NCBI GenBank assembly: GCA_002284615.2
Contig: MU069733.1
Span: 294,470 to 322,490 of the forward strand
DNA from: Dunaliella salina
Lineage: Eukaryota > Chlorophyta > Chlorophyceae > Chlamydomonadales > Dunaliellaceae
Reading direction: 5' to 3'
Length of the DNA: 28,021 nucleotides
In this document: positions 10,046-18,100 of the stretch, one piece after another
Numbering within the stretch: the first letter of the stretch is position 1
Layout of the letters: the number at the start of each line of letters is the position of its first letter
Notes under the pieces: generated by a model
Seen by the model: only the letters and a program-made list of their open reading frames with translations
Told to the model about the DNA's origin: nothing
Database searches by the model: none
Translations under genes and position numbers: made by a program

Positions 10046-11380
10046 CATACCTCTGTGTGTTGGGCTGTTTGGCCCAGTGGGGAGATACTAGGGATAGAGA
10101 GGTTTGCATAAGTTGAAGAAGCTTTCTCCTCTTAGGTTTTTGTCGGCTGTTTTGTGTGCCTTGGCTAGAGGACATTAGGGTGGTGGTGGGAGGCTCAGAG
10201 GGGGAGCTCGATTGATGGTGAGTGAGGGTTGGGTTGTCACTTTGGTGTTGCATGGCCAGGGGATTGGATGTTGTTTGGTTACAGGTTCTTAGTGTATGGA
10301 GGGAGCTTGATTGTGACTAGGATCGCGTGCGCTTGCTGGGAGGCTCGTTGGGGGGAGACATAGCTTGTGGGTCCCTTCTGTGTGGGGCATCCAGATTGTT
10401 AGGTTGGGTGGTGGGGAGTGCAAGGTTGGCNGAGGCGGCTCTTTTCCTGATGGGGGGTAGATTCTCGCTTGGGTATTGTAAGGCTTGGGCATTGGATGTT
10501 GTTTGGTTACAAGTACTCTGTGTGTGAGTGGAGCTTGATTGTGACTTAGATCGCGTGCGCTTGCTGGGTGGCTCATTGGGGGGAGAAACAGCCTGTGGGT
10601 CCCACCTGTGTGGGGCATCAGGATGGATAGGTTGGGTGGTGGGGAGTGCTAGGTTGGCAGGGGCGACTCTCTTCCTGATGGAGATGGTGTTTGAAGGAGT
10701 TTCCTGGGGGTAGAGGGGCATTACTTGTGTTATATTTTGTGCTTGCGTGGGTGTGGTGGCAGAGTATGGGGACTCTGTGGTACCTTGCTGTATTTCCTGA
10801 GTGGGGAGCAGTAAGTAGTTTTGAGGTGTGTTTTGCACCAGGGAGGTTGCTCCTGTGGTTAGTGTGGTTGTTTGTTTGCTTTTAGAACGTGTCCTTTTGC
10901 TAGGTGGCTCTTCAGTTGCGTTAATGGTATTTTGAGAAAGTGTATTCAGTGGTACAGCTTTTGTGGGAGGTACATCATGCTCGTTGGTAGCTCCCTGCCA
11001 GTGGGGATTATTGTCAGCGTAGTTGGGGCTCCTTTGGGTTGTGGTACCTTGTATGTTCTCTTGTATAGTATCTCGAGTGTTTCCAGGGTTAATGCTTGCC
11101 TCTTCGTGAGGAGTGGAGGAGGTCCCTCGCGTGCTGTGAGAAGTGGTGGTCAGGGAGATGGTTTGCTGGGAAGTGATGTCGAAGGAGGCAATGTTCAAGG
11201 AGGAGGTGTTGTGGGAGGTTATCTCTGTTGTGTTTAAGAAGGTGGTGGATTGATTGTTATTAGTCTCTGCTCGGCCTGGGATAGAGCACAAAAAGATATC
11301 ATCTGGGCGGCTTTGGTGGCGGGCTGACGAGTCAGTACCATTAGGAAATACCGAATCGGGAATGCTACGGTTTATGTTTT
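10046..11380 (-). pseudogene. Ser/Thr/Asn-rich retroelement linker with basic repeats
   Basis: This is the low-complexity part of a 490-codon open frame (10317-11789) plus its continuation to 10023 after an in-frame TAG. Three copies of EPPSKRTRS(KS), which resemble nuclear localisation signals, are spaced through it. Two of them lie in a 228-bp (76-codon) tandem repeat beginning at 10321 and 10549, with a more diverged copy upstream near 10890. The TAG at about 10320 falls where the other copies have Lys after RTRS, so it is probably a point mutation. One ambiguous base (N) is at 10431. Confidence 0.65.
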
Positions 11381-11399
11381 CAGGAACTTGCAAGCCCTG

Positions 11400-11789
11400 T
11401 TCCTGGAATCTGTCATTATGGCAGCCATCCATACCAATAAGGGATGAGCCATACCGGCCTTTACTGAGGGCATTAACACAAAGACTAAGGTCTGCATGGT
11501 GTCTGTTGGTGTGCATCCCACCTATTGTTGAATTAGTACACCTGAGGAGGATGTGATCGATGTTGTCTTCTTCGCCACAGAGCGGGCATCTTGCAGAACT
11601 GGAAGGATAGTTGAAATTGAAGGCATGTTTTTGTGTGTACATTGCATCTGTTTGACATTTCATTACGTTAATTTGCTGTTTAAGGGTAAGCTTGGATGTT
11701 GTGTTTGTGTCGGTTGGAGAGGCAAATAGCAAAGAAGAGTTGAGCTCCTGCCATCTATTGTAGTGGTAGCCAGAAGTATCAGCAGCCAA
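11400..11789 (-). pseudogene. Second zinc knuckle / RPD module upstream of the PHD
   Basis: The N-terminal part of the 490-codon frame has QKHAFNFNYPSSSARC, the knuckle CPLCGEEDNIDHILLRC (C-X2-C-X7-H-X4-C), a NRHH motif, SKGRYGSSLIGMDG and SRPDDIF. This parallels the knuckle, QKHAVRSK and RPDALL of the endonuclease at 6296-7213. No partner VEVK strand follows before the Ser/Thr-rich linker. It may be the end of an upstream element fused to the large one, or a second non-catalytic copy of the module. Confidence 0.65.
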
Positions 11790-11800
11790 GCCTACGCTGT

Positions 11801-12065
11801 TTGTGCATGTGTACTTTATCTGTCATTCAAATTGGTGAAATATTGAATTGGGAAAGCATGGGAGCGGTGCGCGCCATTGTTCTGTGCATGTAACCTTTGT
11901 TAAGACTCCGTGTCCACAACCTCAGTTATAACATAGCTTATAACTGCCACTTGAAATCCTGGCTCTTCCCCTAGTTGTAACTTGTGTCAGGCTGCTGATG
12001 ATCTTCAAGCTGAAAAGCAAGCCCATCTTTTTTTGTGCACACCCTCAGGTAGTTTCACTAGTCAG
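11801..12065. other. Spacer between opposing retroelement remains
   Basis: No recognised coding or structural feature. It separates minus-strand element remains from plus-strand ones. Confidence 0.45.
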
Positions 12066-12240
12066 CTCCTCCCAGGATGGAGGCACGTCCACCCTGTGGG
12101 AGGCCAATACTGTGGAGGCACCCAGCCCAAGAATCAGCTCGAGGCCTCAAGCAGCAGCTCCGTGATCTATGTTGCCATCTTTCAAGGGCCTCAGCTCAGG
12201 TCACCCTCCATACAGTTCTGTTAGGTGTGGGCGGGGTCAG
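12066..12240 (+). mobile_element. Endonuclease-domain fragment in plus orientation
   Basis: It encodes RHVHPVGGQYCGGTQPKNQL then, with frame slippage, DLCCHLSRASAQVTLHTVLL and GVGGV. At DNA level 12139-12235 closely follows the minus-strand endonuclease gene around 6490-6605 (shared GGGCCTCAGCTCA, TCACCCTCCATAC, TAGGTGTGGG). The catalytic VEVK is replaced by VGGQ, so this copy is dead. Confidence 0.68.
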
Positions 12241-12264
12241 AGCACAACTCGCAAGTGTTGAGTC

Positions 12265-12700
12265 TTTAAATGTTTCGACATGCTTTTCCCTAAGCCCCAT
12301 AATCCTTACACAGCCTCTGAGCACACGTGTACCCCTTTCTTGGCTGGATGTTGGCGCGTAATACAATTTGCATTTGAACACCGACTGACAATGCTTTGGT
12401 TAACCAAGGCATATGCTCTTCCTTCCAGCATGTATGCTTGCCAAATTTGGGGGACTAAGTTTATGAAACAGGGAGCTAAAATGGATTGCCCTATGCAATG
12501 GTGGATTCACGAAAGAGGCTCAAAACTGTGTGGGCTGCTAATAACCTTAAAGACCACTTTGGGGGAAATCTGAACAAATTAGCCAAGTATTATCATTGGG
12601 TGGCTTTTTGCTCTTCCCTGCCTCTGGCAACGGTAAGCCCTTCAATGTTCCTAGATATCTCCATCTTGACCTAGGTAAACATATGCTACGAAACATAGCC
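12265..12700 (+). pseudogene. LINE ORF fragment, C-terminal part of RT region
   Basis: It reads TPFLAGCWRVIQFAFEHRLT, MLWLTKAYALPSSMYACQIW and GTKFMKQGAKMDCPMQ, then after frame changes NLKDHFGGNLNKLAKYYHW and PRYLHLDLGKHMLRNIA. The L.K.YALP..MYA.Q.WGT pattern is that of the region just after the reverse-transcriptase palm/thumb in LINE ORF2 proteins. It is interrupted at 12700 by the insertion at 12701-13388 and resumes at 13389. Three reading frames are used, so it is a pseudogene. Confidence 0.65.
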
Positions 12701-13388
12701 CAACACCAAACCCGCCCTGATGCTGTCTACGTGCGCCTTATTCCAAGCAGACAAACTCACCTTGATCCTTCCAAGATCCCTCCTCAAGACAGGTACTTCC
12801 ACCTTGTAGAACTCAAACTCTGTCCCAGCACAACCCCCTTCATCACTCTAGAAAGTGCAGCAACCCAACATTCTCACACCATGACTAGGCTTAAAACCCG
12901 CAGCTCAAAAAATCCGAACAGGATTAAGAAAGTGACTTTGCACGTCGTCTTACTTGGTGTGGCTGGCACCATTCACAATGATTATACAATCTCACCTCTC
13001 TTGAATCTTGGCCTTACTAAACAAAAAGCCAAAACGCTAGCATCCAAACTTAGGGACCATGCCATTCAAATATCAAGCACTGTCATTAACACAAGACACG
13101 TACTTTGCTTTCAAGGGGCTTCTGGGAGGCCCCAGGGCGTTTGCTGGGCGCGCAGCGGCGGAGGATGGGAGAAGGAGAGTCCAGGTGTCCAGAGGCATGG
13201 CAAGCAGCCCTCCAGATTCCCATTAGATCTGTCGCTGGCTCTCTCCTAGGCTAGCTGTTTCTAGTGTGTAGGCTCTGAGGGCCTTCTGGTGAGGCCTATA
13301 GGCCTAGCTAGCTCTCCAGTGAGAGGACCTCCCCTTAATGCACGCGGCTTTTGGCTTGCGCAAACTTTTCTTTTCTTTTCCTTCTTCG
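12701..13388 (+). mobile_element. 688-bp endonuclease-bearing insertion inside a LINE ORF
   Basis: It is flanked by imperfect 15-bp duplications CTACGAAACATAGCC (12686-12700) and CTGCGAAACATTGCC (13389-13403), 13 of 15 identical. It opens with QHQTRPDAVYVRL (PD motif), then DRYFHLVELKLC (ExK motif) and VTLHVVLLGVAGTIH, and stays open to the stop ending at 13249. The tail has GAGAAGGAGAGTCCAGG, TTAATGCACGCGGCTTTTGG and GCGCAAACTTTTC plus pyrimidines. All PD-(D/E)XK residues are intact. The upstream knuckle, RNase H and RT are absent. Its 5' start is close to that of the copy at 5510-6176, so it may be a defined short non-autonomous form rather than a random truncation. Confidence 0.78.
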
Positions 13389-14480
13389 CTGCGAAACATT
13401 GCCTGTTTCCACTCACATGCTCACACCTTTAGAGTTGAGACTGCCCACTCGCAAGAGTGTGCACCACAATGTCGTTTGTGTGATTCAGAAAGCTCTCAAG
13501 ATGAAAGCATGCTATTTTCCATTGTTCTTGAATTTTAGTTCTCGCAGAAAAAAGTTTGAGCACCTTTTCAGGCCTTTTCAGCTCAGGCTTCCCTCACGTG
13601 CAAGAGTACCTGTAGATGATGCAGCCTTTTTTATAATTTCTGTCAAGCTACTTCTGAGGATGGCCATAGTTTATTATTAAATGAAGGCAATGACAACTTT
13701 TTTTCCATTTAGGAGCTTATGGATTTCTTGTGCCATAGTACCGAGCAGCTAACCACATGGCTGAAGGTCAATTCCCAATGTGATACAGACATGCACCCCA
13801 CTGTGATTCGTGCAGCTTGGAGGGCTTACAAGGCATGCTATTTTTCTGTACTCTTGCAACTGCGTGTGCTGCCTCAGAAGTAAGCTTGAACATCTTTTTT
13901 CTGGATGTCTTGCACACAGAGTGCCCTCAGATGATTTTTCCCAAGCTCGTGCCAAGGATGTTCCAAGTTTCCTTCAAAGCCAACTTCCGTTTAATCTTGA
14001 TCTCTGAGTCTTGATCATGAGTCATGAATATTTTTATGAGATAGAGCAGCCAAAATATCTGGCCGAAGGTCATATTCCCTGATGTTATGTAGAGGTGACT
14101 GAGGTGTGTGCCTGGCTAGCTAGCTGACTGTTGTAAGGAGGAGTACATGTAGAGAAACTCCAAACATATGTTCATGCAGCTCTTGTGCCTTCTTGTGATA
14201 CTGGTCAGAACCTGGCGAGCCCTTCTGGTTTCAAGTAGAGCTGTCCATTTCTCCTCCCTTATTTCCTTGTTTTACTGCTTCCTTTGTGAACGCAAAACAC
14301 ATACGCTGTCATTCTAGACTTCATCTTCTTGAGACATTTCATCAGTTTTCTCAATGTTTTTTAGGGTTGCCTGTGTTTGTGCTCATCGAAGGACTTCACG
14401 CCGAGCAGCCAACCTTATGGCTGAAGGCTTATATCCAATTGTAACCTTGTAATTATGTAGAGGGAGGAATGCACCGCGTG
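13389..14480 (+). pseudogene. LINE C-terminal zinc region and repeated 3' ends
   Basis: After the insertion the LINE frame resumes with LRNIACFHSHAHTFRVETA and CRLCDSESSQDE, a knuckle-like Cys pair, then in another frame KKFEHLFRPF and RARVPVDDAAFF. The terminal block ELMDF...EQ..NHMAEG..P is seen near 13711-13775. Related blocks recur: ACYF/SVLLQL and KLEHLF-like text at 13830-13960, and GAGCAGCC..A..TGGC.GAAGG at 14044 and 14400. This gives roughly three divergent tandem copies of the LINE end at about 300-350 bp spacing. All are frameshifted. Confidence 0.5.
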
Positions 14481-14484
14481 GCAT

Positions 14485-14600
14485 GGCGTTTCATTAGCTC
14501 AGTCAGTAGGAACATGTTTGAACATCTCTCTGGCTGGCTCATGCAAGCAGAATACTCTCAGAAAAAAGTTTTTCAAATCCCCAGAGTCCCAGAGTCCCAG
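14485..14600 (+). other. Possible tRNA-like / SINE head (weak)
   Basis: TAGCTCAGTCAGTAGG at 14495 matches a tRNA A box, and TTCAAATCC at 14572-14580 resembles a B box. The 75-base gap is long, and no acceptor-stem pairing or anticodon arm could be assigned. It is followed by three CCAGAGT(C) units at 14581-14603. Possibly a decayed SINE; not a functional tRNA. Confidence 0.25.
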
Positions 14601-15124
14601 AGTCCCTTATGTCGGTTTTAAAAATGTGCAAAAGAAAATGAGGAAGATGAGTCAAAAACAAAACACCCTATCAACAGAACGGCCTTGGCCTGACAAGCAA
14701 ACCCCCCAAGAAGAGTTGATACATGCGAAGCTTTGAAAATCCGGTCGGAAAGAATGGGGTGCATGATTAAGCAAAAATGCAAAAACGGGACAACGACGCT
14801 CCTACCAGAAGCTTTAATCAGTAATTAAGATGAAGTGAGCAGATGAATTGGTTTCAGACATCTAATGCCATAACAGTGGGAGGCATCACCATTCTTCTCA
14901 AAATTTCCCAGTTCCACCATTACCCAACCAGCCCCCTCTCAGGGGCCTGGCAACGAACGCAACAGTTTTGCCATCAGATTCCAGGTGCCTTCAGAAGAAC
15001 AAACAAAAGCATTTGGAGATCCTGGGCCAGAGTACCTCCCCATACACTTCCCCCTTAGGGCATCAAAACAAACCACTCGCCTTCTTCTCCCGCCCCCCCG
15101 AAGGCAAATGAACACTAATTTCCT

Positions 15125-18100
15125 CTATTGTCCGAAGGGAAGGGGGAAGGGAAGGGAGAAGGGAATGTTGCTGGCAAATGGGTTAAAGCCGGTGGCTTGG
15201 CTGGCAGCAGCTGCTGCTGCAAAGGGTAAGCCCACAATGACATCATTCTGCTTTCCGACTGTCGCAGCATACACTGCATCTGCTACCTCTGCAGGCATCT
15301 GACTGATTGGAAGTGCGCGCACTGTCTGCCTGCACAGGAAACAATGCATATGCAAAGAAAGTTGCAAAGTTATGAGCAGGGATGTACATGGATTTGCTTA
15401 TGGGGGGAGAAGAGGTGCAAGCAGCGCCAAGCACATGCAAAACATTCATCCCACATCCAAGCTTCTCTTGACAGTGCACCTGTTCCATCATCCTGTTGAC
15501 AGTGCTAGCTTGCTAGTTGGGGAACCTACTTTTAGTGCAGAAGGCCTCTGGCCTGCGCAGACTTTTTTTTTTTTTCTTTTTCTGCTGACCGTGCTTCAAT
15601 TGCACCTATGAGGACTGTATGAGGTCCATGTCCGCCCAGATCATATATGGTAAACAATCATGATTGTGGACTGCCTGGCTGCCACGGATGCCCCAGCTGT
15701 CACGATGTCAAACACTCTGATCTTGAGCAATGCAGTACAAATTGCGACGAGCCAATGAAGAGTGCTACAGAAAAGCGTATCTGAGCAACAGAGGATGCAC
15801 ATGCTCATCGCCACATCTAGGATCTGTGGCTTGATCTCCATGAGCATACTCAAAGCTCCAAACCCAATGGAACCGTTCTTATGAGCCCAGACAAAATCAG
15901 CAAGGGGACATGTTCTCCTAAGCCCGGGCTCAGTTTTGCACCGATTAATCCTTTCAATTGAAGTACATCATTTCACAGGCCATTGCATACCTGCAAAATG
16001 CCTACAGATGTTTAAGCACAACATGGGAGGCGCCAAAAAGCATGATTTGAGACGCCAAGGTCAAAACTTTCAGAAACCATATGTCCAGAATCCTCACATT
16101 CAGAGCTATTCAGTGGTATATTTATGGGTCCAATTGGAGGAGATTGGGGGAATAGGGTGGTTTTGAGGTTTTTGACTTATCAGGGACCCCCCTCCAGACG
16201 TTTTCGGGGCCTTTCTACAGAATTTCAAACACACCATCAGCATCCTGGAATTGGGTATTGTCGATGGTACCCTCTAGTGCAAAATGGGTAAAAGGGAGGA
16301 GCCTGTGTGCATTGCTGGGAGTCACTGCCAAGCATGCGAGGGCCTGGGCGGCAGCAGGTGCACAGGCAAACATGCGGCACCCCAATTCAACCTTTAGGAC
16401 AGAGGCACTATTAATGTAATCTTGCAGAGGTGGGCAGCTCCCCCGTATCACTGGATATGATTTTTCCCTATTTGTCCCCAAAGCCAGCCATGCCAACCAT
16501 TATTATTCTATAAATTGTTTTGTTCATCAAATTTTTGCGAAAATTGGAGTTCTCCAGATCACTCTCTTAGCCGCAGGTCACGCAAGAAAGGGCCACAGGT
16601 CCCTTCAGGGACCATTTTTTTTTCTCAAAATTTGTCATTCGCAACCCCCACATGTTGTGGTATTTTCCTACATTTTCAAAAAAAAAAGGAAAGGAAGAGG
16701 CCAGAAATTGACCTTGTTGGCCACCCTTGTGGTGCAATTTCTCCAAGGAAAATGGCTGGAATTCTGGACCTCACCAACTACTGGGTCTTTTCACTCCATT
16801 ATTTTTGCAATGTTTTTTTTTTTTTTAAGGGAAAGGACTCCAAATCACCAAGAATCACCCCATTTGATGCAGTAAGTGGCCCGGAACGGAGATTTGGTGG
16901 CAAAAACTGGGATTCACGCTGTGGCTAGTCAGGCCAGTGTGCCGCAATCCTGAAAAAATTTATTCCAGTTCTACAGAAAGCAAGATTCAAAAACCAAACT
17001 TGGTTTTCAGGGTCATGGCAAACCTATGCAATGATCATTTTGACAACACCTAATTTTTGGAGGGGAAGTTGTCCACCTGTGGCAATTTTGCATAATGAAA
17101 TGGGGATAATTTGTGGACTTGCAAGCCAGTTATGGGGTGCCTGGAAGGGCAGGCAGGCTTGGGTGTCTGCTGCTCAGTTTTTGCTTCCCAAATCTGCTAC
17201 AATACAATCTTTTAATTATGTTGCATATGCAGATGGGGGCAGAATCAAAATATAAGTAGATTGATAACCCTTTGGTCTGGATTCGCGTGGGTGAAGGGGT
17301 CAAGGGGATCCCCATCCAAAATGCATCAATTCACTTTTTTTTTTGCCTTCCTGCACCACTAGAAACTTTTTGTCAGACAGGGAAGACCTTGGGCAGGACA
17401 TGCTTGACTGGAAAAAAGGCAGGTGACATTCCTGAGTGGCTCCAGGATGGAGTAATTTGTGTAAGGCCATCAGACCAGAACAATCAGAATTTATGGTTTC
17501 CAAGATTGTGAGCGTGACAGGTTCTACAACGCTACTTTCAGCTTTTCGTCAGCAGGAATGTTAGATGGTTTGAGGCTTGATGCAAGGAGATGAGTGTAGT
17601 GTTGAAATTATTCAAATCATCATTTGTTTGCACAGACGGTCATTATTGGGGTCCCAGAGGGTGGGCCAGCAAGCTGAGAGAGAACTTCTATCCACCTGTT
17701 AACATGTCCCTCGTCTTCAAATCTTTTGAAACTTTCATGCAGCAGCATAAAATAAAGCTGAACGGTTCTCAACATGTCCACACTACCTTTTTGCGGACTT
17801 CAAGTAACCTTCTAGATGACTTGGCTGGCCGATTTTTGTCACTTGGGTGTCGGTTTCGACCAGCATCCTTTTTCAAATGAACTGAAATGTGTGTAGAGTT
17901 CAACTTTGAAAAATACGTGGTTGGTTGCACTGAACATCCCTGATCATCAGAGTTTATGCACTTCAAGACCTACACATTGCATGCCAGGCATGGGAAAGTC
18001 CAAACAATTTGCTGCAATGTACGCAGGTCGCCCCCATGAACAGTTTCCTTAAACTGTCTCACGTAGCTGTTCACCGCTTCAGCAAGCACCCTTGCATTCC

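Larger units (their letters stand above)
6180..11800 (-). mobile_element. Degenerate multidomain non-LTR-type retroelement
   Basis: Minus-strand protein segments in several frames line up into one long product. From 11.8 kb down to 6.2 kb the order is: zinc knuckle plus RPD; Ser/Thr-rich linker with basic repeats; PHD finger; PCIF1-methyltransferase-like domain; RNase H; a second zinc knuckle with a PD-(D/E)XK endonuclease; then a tail ending GCCTGCGTAGTTTTTCTG plus pyrimidines at about 6180. RNase H together with a C-terminal restriction-like endonuclease behind a C-X2-C-X7-H-X4-C knuckle recalls algal Dualen/RandI-type LINEs. No reverse transcriptase or apurinic-type endonuclease is visible, so this is 5'-truncated, internally rearranged, or a distinct element class. 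At least six frame changes, one in-frame stop and an AAT expansion show it is dead. Confidence 0.75.
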
